Origin: Juglans regia
Taxonomy: Eukaryota; Streptophyta; Magnoliopsida; Fagales; Juglandaceae
DNA: 64,000 nucleotides
Direction of reading: 5' to 3'
Assembly: GCF_001411555.2 (NCBI RefSeq)
Contig: NC_049904.1
Span: forward strand, 185,373 to 249,372
Made by a program: the position numbers and the translations under genes. Below the pieces are notes generated by a model, which was given only the letters and a program-made list of their open reading frames with translations, did no database searches and was not told where the DNA came from. The stretch's first letter is position 1. The number at the start of each line of letters is the position of its first letter. Positions 46,596 to 58,380 of this stretch are shown one piece after another.

Positions 46596-49500
46596 CTAAG
46601 TAAAGTCATATGCCCGTTTGGCAGAGTCAAGAGTGTTGGATAGGAGCATGGCAATTGTCATCGGCCCAACTCCTCCAGGCACAGGGGTAACGGCCGACGC
46701 TACCCTCACTGCTTCTTCATAGCAAACATCTCCTGTGAGACGATAACCATATTCGCAGCTAGGGTCCTGCACAATTGGTGAGTCTGCCCTCAATTATTTA
46801 AGTGGTTGGAATTTAACACTCCCAACCAAAAAAAGGTTGGATCATAAAAAAAAAGGTTAATTGAAAATTAGTACTTGGGTTTCCACGTGTTTGCAATTCG
46901 ATGCCTCGATTTTCAACTTTTGCAAAATTGATACCTGAATTTCAAAAACTCGCAATTCAATACCTCCGTTAATTTTACAGTTAGAAAATTGCCGGCATGA
47001 TTGACAAGTTACTCTCTGATTGGATGGCATGGATATTGATGTCATGTGTCATCCAATAAGAGTCTAACACATGGCTTGCCGTACTCATTTGAGAATTTTT
47101 TGAAATTCAGGTATGAATTTCACAAAAAATCAAAACTAAGGTCTTAAATTGCAAAAACGTGAAAACTCGGATGATTTTGCAATTAACCCTAAAAAAAATG
47201 GGATCCAATTCCACCTTTATTAATGGCAAGGGACAGAGAGATCTAGTCTATTAGTATAAGCCACAAGCTTAAGATTAGTAATAAAGGGTGCCAAACTGTA
47301 CCCATTTATTCAATCTGCCTTATACCACTAGTCCAGTTATAAACAAAGGTCACGAACAACATGCAAAAATAATAAGCATGATACTTACCTCAATTGGGTT
47401 TGTCCCCACATCTATGACAACTGCACCAGGCTTTAGCCAATTGCCACGAATTAGATTAGGCACTCCTGCAGCTGTAACCACAATGTCAGCTTCACAGGTG
47501 ATCTGTTCTGGGTTCTTGGTAAATGCGTGTACGATGCTGACAGTTGCATGGTGCCTCTGCAAAACCAGTAGAGCATCAATGCCTACATAATCTAGGAAGA
47601 GAAGCACTGTATGAAGTAAATTTTTCAGAGAGTTGGTATCACCTGCAAAAGCAAGGATGTAGGCAATCCAACTATATTACTTCTTCCAATCACTACAGCT
47701 TTCTTACCCATGATTTCCACACCAGACCTCATCAATAACTCAATGCAACCTTTTGGAGTGCAGGGAATGAACAAAGGCTGCCTCCCTCTCATGGCCAGAT
47801 TTCCCATATTGAGTGGGTGAAAGCCATCCACATCTTTTTCTAGGCTCATCACATCCAAAATTTTCTCCTCATCCAAATGCTGTCCCATACATATTGCTGT
47901 AAGTTATCCATCCAAATCAACAAATTTTGAATTCATGCATAAAGACATAAACTACTTCATTGTTCTGATCTAGCATATCATACAAATTAAATTGATTCAT
48001 CAGGCTATTAATACATGGCTCTACAACCTGATCAGGCCTCTTCAAAAGATTTGAAGGTTTTAGCATATACTCTAGGAACGTTGGATCTTAATTATCGTTT
48101 ACTACATTTTCTTGGCAAAGGAAAACTCTTAAATTGGAGCCATTTAGTTCAAAATACTGCCAATTGGGATTTACAATAGGCCAAGCCAAGATGAGGATAA
48201 GGAGGAGAAGAAAAAAATTCAAGCATAAGCATTCTTGTCACACCCAAGCACTAGCTTCCAAGGGTTTGAGATTAAATTTTCTTGTCCTTGGCACACGGGC
48301 CCATGATTCTTGCTTAGTTGGATGGGCGAGTTTTGTAAAGGTTGGGTGAATTATGTACCAAGACAGCCAGATCCATAGTTTGGTCCAATCTTGGACTTGA
48401 GGTGCCTGCCCAGGGTTTGTGAAATCTGAGTTTAAGCCCATGAAGGATGAAAACACACGCCTGGCTGAGATCTCTAAACATCCTAGAAGTCCCAATCCTT
48501 CAGGAAAACTAGGGGTGTAAATTGGTCAATCCGTCCGGACTGCCCGGACCTGACCGGACCGAACATCCATAGGGACTGGACCGGACTGGTAGTTATCGGT
48601 CAGGTCGGTCCGCTCCAATTTTTTTTTTTTTCTTCTTTTTTTTTTCAAATAAATTAATAAAAAAAATTATTTAAATTACTAAATTAAAATTAAGTGAATT
48701 ATTAATGTGGATTATATAACTAACTCATTAAAAAAAATATTTTATATGTTCAATGATAATAAATTAGATAAAAATTATATAATTAATTATACAATTATTA
48801 TATAAAATAATATATATAAATATATTTAAAAATTAAAAATATATATTTTTCCAATTCGGTCAGTTTGGTCTTGTCCAATCCGAGGAAACCCCACCCCGAG
48901 ACCAGACCGAAGATCGAAAGTTGAGAAATCGAGACCGACTAGTCCAAGGTTCGGTCTGGTCCGGTCCAAACCGAGCGGCTTTCACCCCTAAACAAAGAAG
49001 CCCAAGTATACTAAGCTCCATACACCTCTGCTGCCCCTCAAGGTTTAACATCCAATAACTCTAATCTATTGTAACACAAGCTCCTGCAAGCCTGTCGAGT
49101 ATAAGGTCTCCAATAATCAAACACAAAACTCTACAAAACCCAAACCAAGAGTTGCAACATACTCACAAGAATACTTCTTTGCTACCGCCCTTTCAAATTT
49201 CAAGAACTATCATACTGAAACCCTAGCTGCCACAAGACCTGCACTCTAGAGCAGTGTTTTAAATTTCGTACCGTACCGGTAGGTATGGCCGAAATTTTTC
49301 GTTTCGGCCTATATGTTTTTTTTTTTTTTTTTTTTCGTTTTTTCAAACTACAAACTTATTTTTTAACCCCTAATTCAGGCTAGACTATTTATAATTTTTA
49401 TATATATGTATTTATATATAATTTATTTATATATAGACTATTATTTTAAAATATAATTTTTATATATATTTATATATATAATTTATTTATATATCGACTA

Positions 49501-52500
49501 TCCCGAAATGTTATCCCGAAATGCTATTCCGAAACGATACCGTTACCGAAATATTTCGTTCCAATACATTGACCGGTACGACGTCCGGTACGGTATTCAA
49601 AACATTGCTCTAGAGTCCCAATCAATCAGGATTCTTAAACCCTATCAGACTGATAGTCCCACATTCTATAATTAACTATGTTGCGGCCCCACCCTTCTTC
49701 AGAAACCCTAGAGATTGTTTCAGAAATTCAGCCCTAAAGATCCTATTTGTGCTGCCAGTGTCAAACCAGAGAAACAAATCCTCACTGTCATACATCTAGA
49801 AACATATCCTACGGCATCACCCCATATCCCTACGCTTTTCCCCATCATCATCAATAAATTCAAGAACTTAGGTGCTAACATCAAATCAATGCAAGAATCT
49901 AAAAAAAAACTGCTCTGGCCAAAACCCTAGGTGGTGAGCAAATCTGTGAAGTTGCCCCATACACATCCTTCTGTGTCGCCCCATATACATACCCTTTTCC
50001 CACATTTCCATCGTAACACGCCCGATGGAATGTATTTGGCTAGATGGACAATTGTAATGAAAATATGTAAAAATTGACTAAACTCAAGGATAGCCAAACC
50101 TCCAAGAGATGAGATAGAAAAACTGACTAATTTTCATTTAACTTGTCTGATTCCTTTCCTCAATACATCAATTAAGCATTTATACATGTAAATGGTTCAT
50201 AGGTCTAAACGGGCCATAGGCCTTACAACTAGTTCTAACCCACTAAGCCCATACAAGACTAGGCCCATTCTTAACTGAAGGGTGTATTACATTTCCAACA
50301 TCAAGAACTTCAAGCATAAAAAAAAAAAACATCTTATTGCAACTTAGGTGCTAACATTAAATGAATGCAAGAATCTAAAAAAATGCCCTGTCTGAAACCC
50401 TAGGTGGTGAGAAAATCTGTAAAAAAAATACACATGCAAAGAAATCATTATTATATAATGCTGGCCATGTTTACAGCACCAAGAGAAACCAGAAAAAGGA
50501 TTTTGCTACCAAACTTTATACCTGAACCCCTTGACTTGCATGTCCCTTTGAATTCTAGTCAAATCTCCAGGTAGTATCGACACTTTTATCAAACTTCCCA
50601 AGTGAATAGAACTCCTGGAATACCCTCATTACATCCTCCTTTATGACATTCGAACAAGATTCGAAGAACGCCATGGTGAATCTTTCTGGTCCTCGTACTT
50701 TGTCACTTACCATCAATTTTACCACTTGGTACACTCCGTTCTCTTCAAACAGCCTCTCCAACCATGCAAGTCTGTATTGATCTATGGTCTCAAATGCCAA
50801 TCCATCTAGTTTATGCTTCTATGCAAATTTTTTTAGTCAGCAGTTGTTCATAGCACGGAACCAATATGATCCTTAATCCCGGATTGATCCGAGGATACTA
50901 GACAATTGATGTTGAGCATCTCAATGGCGTTATTCCTCCCATGCGAGTTGGCCACTCAATGGAAAAATCTTGTACACTAATCCCCTCCCTTAGTCATAGA
51001 GCCCCCATGATTTCTACCTTAAGATATCTCTTCCATCAAGGTAACCCTTTCAAGTTCTAAGGAAACTTGGATTTTTCTTAATTTCTCTGTATCAGAATGT
51101 GTTCTATTCTCTTCCAAGCCCTCAAATCCTTGTATCCTCCAATAGAGACTTCTTCTGGCATACTTGTAACTCCAAGTCCTACGTCCTAAGTTGGATTGGA
51201 CTCCAACTAGGGCCCATGGGCCATACTTGTCTTATTGGATTAAAATTCTACGATTTAATTCTTTATATATTGTAATTGTTTGATAATTTAAATTTTGGGC
51301 TTTTGATTTTACATGGTAGTAAGTGGGTTATGATAGTGAGCTTACTTTCCAGCCCACTGGACAGCTTGCAGCGTCAACTTGGTGCCCAAGTAGTTTAGAA
51401 TAGTTGACTTAATACATACATATGGAATCTTTTCCCCACACAAATGCCAATCTTTTGCGCCTATTCATAGGGCTGCTGACACTGACAGGCCTAAGCTAAA
51501 AAGGCTTTCCGTAATTAAATAAGGTATCCAGAGGTGTAACTGCTGAACATAGGACTTGGGACAGATTAGAAAGTTTCCTAATCTATCAGTCAACATATTT
51601 TCAAACTCCCTGCAGCATATTAGACAAGCTTTTGACTTATGAAAGCCAAAGGAATAAATTCAGAAAAGTCTTTTAATCCAGCCTATTGGTCGCCCCCTCC
51701 GTGACTTGAACTCGAGATGTGGTTCCTACTCTGATACCAATTATTAAAGACCCAACCATTGATCCAAAAGCCCTAAGACTGTTGGATACTAATTTGGTTA
51801 AACATTTAACCCTCAAGATCATAACAAAGTCACTTTCCCTTTCTGGCAGAAGTTGACTTGAATTGCAAGCTGTCACAGCCGGGAAAATCCCTCTTAAGAG
51901 GCTTCCGAGATTTTATGATTAATTAGGAAAGAGACTGAACCTAGAGATCTTCTAGGTGCAGAGCTGTACGGTTAGCATTAAAAGCCAGCCAGCCCAAAAA
52001 CTCGGCCCCTAATGTTGCCCTTCTGTTATGAAAGCTGCTGCCGGTCCCCAAATCTCCCTTGTGGTGCCAGCTTGGTGCCCAAGTTTTATACTTAATTTCC
52101 ATTCAAGCCAACAGGAAGAATACTAGGAGGGATCTCTGCCCATATTTTGACCTTGCCGCACCATAGGACTAATTTAAGGGAATATCCGTTTATTTTAAGC
52201 AAGGAAACCCCCAAGAAGCAGGGCTACCATGTCCAAGAAAAACCCTCAATAGGTGGCTGTTGACTCCCTAGAGAAAATCTGTTCAGAGTCGACACTTTGA
52301 TGGGGTGAGACCCTAACCATAAGGTCAGATTCTTACACATAACAAGACTCTCATTATTTAGACAAAACACCTACCTGAAACCTGGAGCAGAATTTTTTCA
52401 ATGTCCATGCTTTCCTCTCATGTTTAAGACCCTAAAATAATCACTCTTAACATATACCATTACACATGTTTCACCACATCAAGAAGCCAAGAACTCAAAA

Positions 52501-55500
52501 GCATGATCTGCCCTTACAGCCTAGAGACAATAGGCTTATATCCCTCTGAAGCAAGTCATGAAAACTTGTTGAAACCACATCAAGAAGCCAAGAATTCAAA
52601 ACATCATTGAAATCGAGGGAACCCACCATACTTGCTGTAAATTCCAGCAAGCGTGTACACATTGAAAGATTGAATTTCAAGGATTATTAGACACTTTTGC
52701 TAAGAACAAACAGCACTAGAAATACCCACAAACATGTGACAGTCAAATGGAAGTTTTGATAGAAATTGACATTATATTGATATTTGTTGGCGTGGATTGT
52801 TGATTATTTGCATAAGGTTAAGAGGTAAGTAACTGTGATTATGTGATCATACCCTTCTTGTTATTAATATAAAGAAAAGGCGCTCTTTTCAAAAGTTATT
52901 CGATGTTTACATGTCTCTTCAATGGTTATATTATGGTAGCCAATGCTACATGTACCTTTTTACTTTTTATTTTTTGATAAGTAAGCATTTACCTTTTTAT
53001 TATGAACATGATAAATGCAAAAGAGAATTGTATGTAATGCTTCTGCTTGCCATGATATATGCATACAACTATCATACGTTAAATAAGGGAAGATAAGAAA
53101 GAATAAAAGAAAGAGAATGCATATATGCTTAGAATATAATGGATTTTCATATTGGGCCATGACTATAGATGTATTATGATACGAAAGGATAGGAGCGGAT
53201 TGCAATGTCGGGAATGGCTCACTGGTAGTGCACCTAGTGATGCCCAACCCTAAGGAGGATAGGTTTTTACTTAAAAAGTTTCGGGTGAAGCCATGATCAC
53301 AGGGATCCACCCTTACCCAGAGGGATAATAGTGCCAAAAATGTATTAAAGGAAAAATGTGTATATATGTATATGATTGGAAGTTTCAATTGAGAATGTTC
53401 TTTTATAAATGGAAACCTATCTTTTTTTTTATCAGTAAAAAAAGAAAAGATAAATGGAAACCTATCTTAATATACTATTTACTGTATATATAGTTGCTTA
53501 CTGAGTATTAACTCATTTTTGTGTTTATGTGTTCACCGATCGCTCCTCCTACCAAGCCATAAACATGCATAATACAAATTCATTCCCATGGACAAGTATT
53601 TGGAAGACAAAGGCACTCTTCTTTGTATGGACAGCTTCCTTGGGAAAGATCCTCACACTTGACAAATTAAGGAAATGCCAATTCAGTGTTGTATGTGCAA
53701 AAAGAGTGGAGAGTCCCTTGATCATTTATTACTTCACTGTGAGATTTCCACGACCTTATGAAATGATTTCTTTACCCGGATGGCACTAACTTGGGTGATG
53801 CCAAGAAGGGTGATTGATCTCCTAGCTTCTTGGAAAGGCCTTCAAGATAACTCTTATATTACAGCAATATAGAAGATGGTTCCTATATGCCTATGGTGGT
53901 GCATTTGGAGGGAGAGAAACAACAAAAGCTTTGAAAATCGAGAGTGATCAATGGAAGAGCTTAGAAAATTGTTTTCCAATAATTTACTCCATTGGTCGTT
54001 GTAATTGATTTTAATTGAAAGAGCTTCCATGAATTTCTTGTATCACTGAACTAGCACGCTCAGACGATGCTCTTGTACATGTCCCATATACCTGGGCTTT
54101 TTCCTATTCTTATGATCAACACAATTTTATTTACCAATCAAAAAATTTATTTTATGCTTTTATTAAAAGATTTTTGTGGAAAAGCAAGCACTTGAAAAAC
54201 TTTAAATAAACATTGTTTATGACTCCTTTATTTAATAAATTTTGGATTGTTAATGATTTTATTGAATCTTTTTTACTTGGCTTGTATGAAATTTTTTTAA
54301 ATATTAGTACCAGCCCTACCCTTAGAGGAAGGGAGTGTTAGGCCCCGTTTGGTTGTTAAACTCATCTGAGTTCAACTCAGTTCAGTCTAATTTTAAGGTA
54401 AGTCTAACATCCAAACACTCAACTCTCAAATTACTAAACTCATCTCAACTCAAAACCTTTTTACACATGAGACCCACAACCTTTTTTAATTTAACACTTC
54501 TTTACACGTGGAACCCATAACCTTTTTCAATTTCTCATAAATACATCTAAACTCATTTTAACATACAAACACATTTAAACTCATCCTAAGTGGACCCCAC
54601 AAAACTCACTATACCATCTCAACTCACTGCTATTCATAAAGAACTCAATTCAACTCAACTCAGTTTAACATCCAAACGCAGCCAAATGCAGCCTTACAAT
54701 TCTAATATATATATATAAAGAAAAAATCTACTTGCAAGTCTGTTTTTTGTTTACATGCCACTGAAATGGGTCCAACAATGGTGAAAAATTATTGGTGTTT
54801 TAACTCACTTGAATGGTACCACAATAAGTGGTGAGTCAACACACCACTTGTAAATAGAAAAACTCATATATAAAAGAAAAATTCTACTCATCATCCTTAC
54901 AACACACACCACACATGATTTTTTACTTTTTTATTTTTTTCCCTTACCAAGTATGTGGTGTAAGGATGGTGAGTAGAAGAACTCAACTAATTTAGTAGGA
55001 ATAAAATAAATAAAAATAAAAACAAGTGTGGTGTTTTATGACCAAGCTTCTAACAAATTGAAAGATCCATGTTGTTACTTTCAGACAAGGTAATGGTAAA
55101 AGTCAAAGTTCTGATACAGTTTAATAAATTACCTGGGGAAGAGGAAGTTGCAAAAGAATGCCATGAATTGATGGATCCTCGTTAAATCTTGACAAAACAT
55201 TCACAACTTCATCATCTTTACAATTTCCATGCAGTTCAGTCATTGACGACTTGATTCCTGTTTCTTCACAAGCTTTTATCTTGTTGCGCACATAAGTTTG
55301 GGAGTCCCTTCTCTGGCCCACCATAATGACAGCCAATCCAGGAACCCTTCCAATGGACTCCTTCATCCTCCAGACCTGACAAGCTATTCTGGACATAATC
55401 TCCCCCGCAATTGACTTACCATCAATTATTGCAGCAGTCTGCTCATTGGCTGTGGTAAATGTCATTTATCAACCACAGATCTCAAACAAACAAAGCAGAA

Positions 55501-56908
55501 GGATAATAAGAACCCTCAGAATAAAGATGAGAAAAGGTGGAAATCCCAATGATCAAATTTAATAATCAAACTGAGGGTAGAAGCATGATGGAACCTGGGA
55601 CTTTGGACTGTTGACTGAAAATGTTATCAAGGTTGTGAGAATAGAATCTAGAGCTCTACAAATCCACCTAGCAGTCACCAAACCCACTCTCATATTTTTC
55701 ACACCTTCCACCCTTTCTCACTCAGGAATACATAACGCCCGTCCCTTCCCACCTCAAAAAGCTTAGACTCAATCACAACACGCTTCATGGAGGGCATTTT
55801 CCAATGAAAAAGATCACCGTTAAACACCCATAACCACCAACTTCACGTAAAAGAGAAAAAGTGCACGGAGAGAAAAAGTAAGAAATACCAATATTTTGTG
55901 CATAGTGCTTGGTTAAGCATGATATATCCTTACCCCCAAAACAAATCCTTTTCTTTAACCTATTTAAACCCCAAATTCCCATATAGTTTTCACACTCTTT
56001 AGCTATCAAATGAATAACCAAAAAATCCTTAAAACCCTCTTATTTGCAGCTACTTCTGCAATACTGCAACCTCCACTTTTTTCAAGAATTGCTTTCTTGG
56101 CCTTAAATCCTATCTTTTAGAAAGCATATTTGTGAATTCAAGAATCAACACTACAAGCATCGCTCAACAATCCCAAGCGCTTGAACCACATAATTACCCT
56201 ATTCCAAACCCCTTACCTCGATACACATCCAAGACATCCAAGTTAGGGAAGCTGTTTAGGGATTGTAAAAGTTTCAACTTGGGAAGAGAATGAAAAAGTG
56301 CCAATGAAGTTGTTGACTTTCGAACAACCAACTTAAAAATGGTATAAATTATTTCTAACATAAGAGAAGGAGATTCTTGTGATTGGTTTAATAGGTATTT
56401 TCGTGAAAAATATAGAACTGAAAAAGAGACAATATCTAACTGTCCTAGAGAACAATGAGCAGAATGTATATAGTCCCACTTCGTGATATCAAGCTGTCCA
56501 TTTCAACTTCTAATTGAAATGGATAAAGGCAAAGCGAATCTTAATAGTAAAAAGCACGAATTATTAACCAACCTAGTAACAAGAAAAGAAATGTCACCAA
56601 CAATAATAAAAAAAAAAAAAACACAAAAGAAGTACAAATTGAAGTCAAAGGCTACCGCTACTTAGCAACCGCATTGACGGGTAAAAGAGCTACTTACAGC
56701 ATCTACAGGTTGATTGAAAATCGTTGGGCCTGGAATTAGTAGGCCAAATGTCAGGGAGGTCTAGCGAGACAAGAGATGGAGATAGTAGAATTGGGTAGCT
56801 GTCATCCATTTGAGTGTTAATAGTCCTCGTTGTTGATGGCATTCCGTTTCTTACTCCCTTCTTGCACGCCGCTGCCACCCTTCGCATCCTAGTCCTTGCC
56901 AACATCAT
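46596..56908 (-). CDS. FOLD1: Methylenetetrahydrofolate dehydrogenase / cyclohydrolase, mitochondrial type
   Basis: Five minus-strand coding exons join with matching phases: 56698-56908 (ATG), 55133-55449, 47643-47879, 47389-47556, 46596-46766 (stop), giving about 367 residues. FolD oxidises 5,10-CH2-THF to 5,10-CH-THF with NADP and hydrolyses it to 10-formyl-THF. The N-terminus is rich in Arg and hydroxyl residues ('[18 protein letters not shown]'), a plausible mitochondrial presequence, followed by 'DLPDIW', typical of the Arabidopsis FOLD1 type. Motifs: '[10 protein letters not shown]', '[17 protein letters not shown]' (YxxxK active site), 'LLQLPLPQ', '[11 protein letters not shown]', '[12 protein letters not shown]' (NADP loop), '[10 protein letters not shown]', '[14 protein letters not shown]'. 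No lesions seen. Exon 1 uses donor GTAAGT; an alternative GT ten bases upstream keeps phase. Intron 2 is 7.25 kb and full of small transposons. Confidence 0.94.
46855..47188. mobile_element. Long-TIR element in FOLD intron 4, about 334 bp
   Basis: 'ggttaattgaaaattag...ccacgtgtttgcaatt' at the left is inverted at the right as 'aattgcaaaaacgtg...ttttgcaattaacc'. Arms of about 100 bp are interrupted by mismatches and the whole can fold back on itself. Flanked by A-rich words (ataaaaaaaa / ctaaaaaaaa) that may be a 9-10-bp target duplication. Most like a Mutator-type MITE; class uncertain. Confidence 0.65.
47880..48509. other. FOLD intron 2, first part
   Basis: Non-coding intron sequence downstream of exon 3 in plus coordinates. 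No element was recognised before the MITE at 48510. Open frames on both strands around 48134-48495 overlap and are not supported. Confidence 0.45.
48510..48990. mobile_element. hAT-type MITE with TAGGGGTG ends, 481 bp
   Basis: Left end TAGGGGTGTAAATTGG and right end 'ctttcacccctA' are inverted; interior arms 'ccggtc/gaccgg' enclose an AT-rich centre as in 37852-38541. The flanking 8-mers differ (aggaaaac versus aacaaaga), so the target duplication is lost or the edges have shifted. Confidence 0.78.
49252..49607. mobile_element. hAT-type MITE, 356 bp, with 8-bp target duplication
   Basis: Ends CAGTGTTTTAAATTTCGTAC and GTACGGTATTCAAAACATTG are imperfect inverted repeats. Perfect 8-bp flanks CTCTAGAG lie at 49244-49251 and 49608-49615. 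The interior holds T-runs and AT-rich repeats. A family distinct from the TAGGGGTG elements. Confidence 0.9.
50555..50800 (-). mobile_element. LINE reverse-transcriptase fragment in FOLD intron 2
   Basis: An 81-codon minus-strand frame reading '[18 protein letters not shown]', '[19 protein letters not shown]' and '[20 protein letters not shown]' matches the segment just before and into the first RT motifs of plant L1 elements (usually ...DKAPGPDGFTMAFFQ...). Only this piece was found; the Pro-Asp change in 'RGPERF' and lack of flanks show it is a relic. Confidence 0.8.
50801..52949. other. FOLD intron 2, central part
   Basis: Mostly unassigned repeat-like DNA. Around 51690-51760 the minus strand reads 'ttggtatcagagtaggaacc' followed by 'gagttcaagtc', resembling a retrotransposon primer-binding region or a pol III B box. 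No LTR pair or A box could be paired with it. No coding region supported. Confidence 0.35.
52963..52986 (-). mobile_element. Micro-insertion: retroposon tail with short target duplication
   Basis: 'ctttttattttttgataagt' plus 'aagc' lies between 13-bp words differing at one base (52950-52962 'atgtaccttttta', 52987-52999 'atttaccttttta'). Read on the minus strand it is an 'acttatcaaaaaa' tail, as at 35582. Confidence 0.6.
53424..53449 (-). mobile_element. Micro-insertion: retroposon tail with 19-bp target duplication
   Basis: 26 bp ('tttttttatcagtaaaaaaa' plus 6) are flanked by perfect 19-bp copies of 'ataaatggaaacctatctt' (53405-53423 and 53450-53468). The T-run followed by 'atcagtaa' is the antisense form of a retroposon 3' end. 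Confidence 0.82.
53550..54150 (+). mobile_element. 5'-truncated LINE, 3' end only, in FOLD intron 2
   Basis: Plus-strand remnants of the zinc-binding RVT region ('[19 protein letters not shown]', then 'HWSL/…[14 protein letters not shown]'-type sequence at about 53900-53940) parallel the 3' part of the LINE in the endoglucanase intron (31278-31860). The end 'tttaccaatcaaaaaa' at about 54120-54140 is a short A-tail. It lies antisense to FOLD. A TSD was not identified. Confidence 0.8.
54341..54693. mobile_element. Tourist-like MITE with TTA target duplication, 353 bp
   Basis: Left end 'ggccccgtttggttg' follows TTA (54338-54340). Right end '...ccaaacgcagccaaatgcagcc' precedes TTA (54694-54696). 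The terminal word is duplicated at the right ('acgcagcc' then 'atgcagcc'). The interior has 'ctcaactcaactca' words and 'ctattcataaaga' as in 27652-27853. Confidence 0.87.
54697..55132. other. FOLD intron 2, last part
   Basis: Non-coding. Contains two mutually similar stretches around 54720-54870 and 54880-54980 ('aaatctacttgcaag' / 'aaattctactcatc', 'ccaccacttgtaa' / 'cacaccacacatg'), possibly ends of a small unclassified element. Confidence 0.3.
55450..56697. other. FOLD intron 1
   Basis: About 1.25 kb of intron between coding exons 1 and 2 (GTAAGT at 56697-56692; CCACAG acceptor ending 55450). No inserted element was recognised. A short plus-strand Lys-rich frame at 56483-56665 is not supported. 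Confidence 0.6.
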
Positions 56909-58380
56909 CTTCTTCTAGATCCGTTTACTCCCTTTTCCAGGTACAGCATCATATGGGCCTATGCATGGGGATTAAGGGACAAAATTGACGACACCAAAAA
57001 AAGAAAAAGAAAACCACATTAAACGGGTTGTGATTTATAGGAAGAAGTCTAGAAGAGCTAAGATGATCCTGAAAAACACTGACATCCTAAGAAGCGATCC
57101 AATATCTTGTTCGATGCTTATGCATGTACCTCTACAACTTTGCGTGCAGTGAAATCAAGAAGAGTAAATGAGTAATGGAAGAGGAAAACATCAAAGATAT
57201 GCAATTTATTAAGCCGCGATTATAAGGTTTCAAAGATAAGAAATTTCGATCTCGAATTAGATACACCCCACTTTATTAAAACCAAAAGAAAGAATCGCAT
57301 ATACAACCACGGGAACACAATTCTCCTCACCAGAGTCATTATCATATCATATCCATCATAACAAAAACAAGAGACAAATTACCTGCTACCCCTAAAGACA
57401 TTGGAGATTTGATGGGAGCGGCCGTAAATGAGCATAAGAAAACGCCGGCAGCTACAGAACAGTATTTCAGTGAAGAGCCTTTGTGTAACAAGAACTGCGC
57501 AAGGATCAGGTGGAACTGCAGCCTGCATCTGTACTACTGACGTCACAGATAACATGTTCAATCGACGACGAAAAATGATAAACAAATAATATTTTTCACA
57601 ATATATTTCATAATTATGTCTACAAATAAAAGATATTATTATAAAATATCAGGTAAATATAACACTATTTTATAAAAATATCTTTATTTTATATCATATA
57701 TATTGTGAAAAATATTATAAAGAATATTGTGTGGATCAACAAATGTATTGGCCTTTTTCAACTAAATTATCAAACTTAAAAAACCCTAAACTTTTATGCA
57801 TTTGCAAAAAATTTTTAAGATAAGATAAAATGATTTGGATTCTTTAATAAACCTTAAACTTTTATGCATTCGTAAAAAGTTTGATAGTCTTTTGGTTTTA
57901 GCAATTTAATTATTGGGTTCGGAATTTTTTGCAATTAATTTTCATTGTCCAACTCCTATTAGATTTAGAAAAATGATATACGCACATAACTTTTTACAAT
58001 ATTTTACATAACAATGTTTAAAATGAATGTTATTTTGTAAATTAACTTGTAAAAATAACATCATTTTATCAAAATATATTTATTTTACAACATGTATTGT
58101 AAAATATATTATGAAATATGTTGTGTGAATATTATTACTTTTAGGTGTACTAACAATGCGATTACCTATACTATTAAATGTCACTTGTCAACCAATCAGA
58201 GGTTGACATGTGCCTCAAATAAAAAACAACAACAGTCACCTTATTAAAAAATAAAAAAATAATTTTGGTTAAAGATAGAATTCAAAATATTCCTAATTTA
58301 GTATTTAGTATATATATATATATATATACATACACGTATAAAAACATATATGTATATATTAAAACCACGTAGTCTTAATA
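56909..58380. other. Upstream of FOLD; AT-rich intergenic DNA with small inverted repeats
   Basis: No gene supported. The first few hundred bases are probably FOLD promoter and leader. Inverted repeats at 57587-57717 are listed separately; a related but weaker pair occurs around 57975-58145. A (TA)n tract is at about 58309-58330. Confidence 0.4.
57587..57717. repeat. AT-rich inverted repeat, MITE-like
   Basis: Left arm 'ataatatttttcacaatata' (from about 57586) and right arm 'tatattgtgaaaaatattat' (to about 57718) are reverse complements of about 21 bp around a 90-bp loop. The surrounding AT-rich DNA makes edges and target duplication unclear. Confidence 0.6.

Noticed and set aside
51690..51760. 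'ttggtatcagag' word on the minus strand as a copia primer-binding site marking an LTR element
   Set aside because: No LTR pair, no coding remnants and no polypurine tract could be associated; kept only as a note in the intron description.
57379..57585. Possible alternative first exon of FOLD
   Set aside because: The Arg/Cys-rich frame has no similarity to the FOLD leader. The exon at 56698-56908 contains the DLPDIW block and a perfect GTAAGT donor in the right phase.
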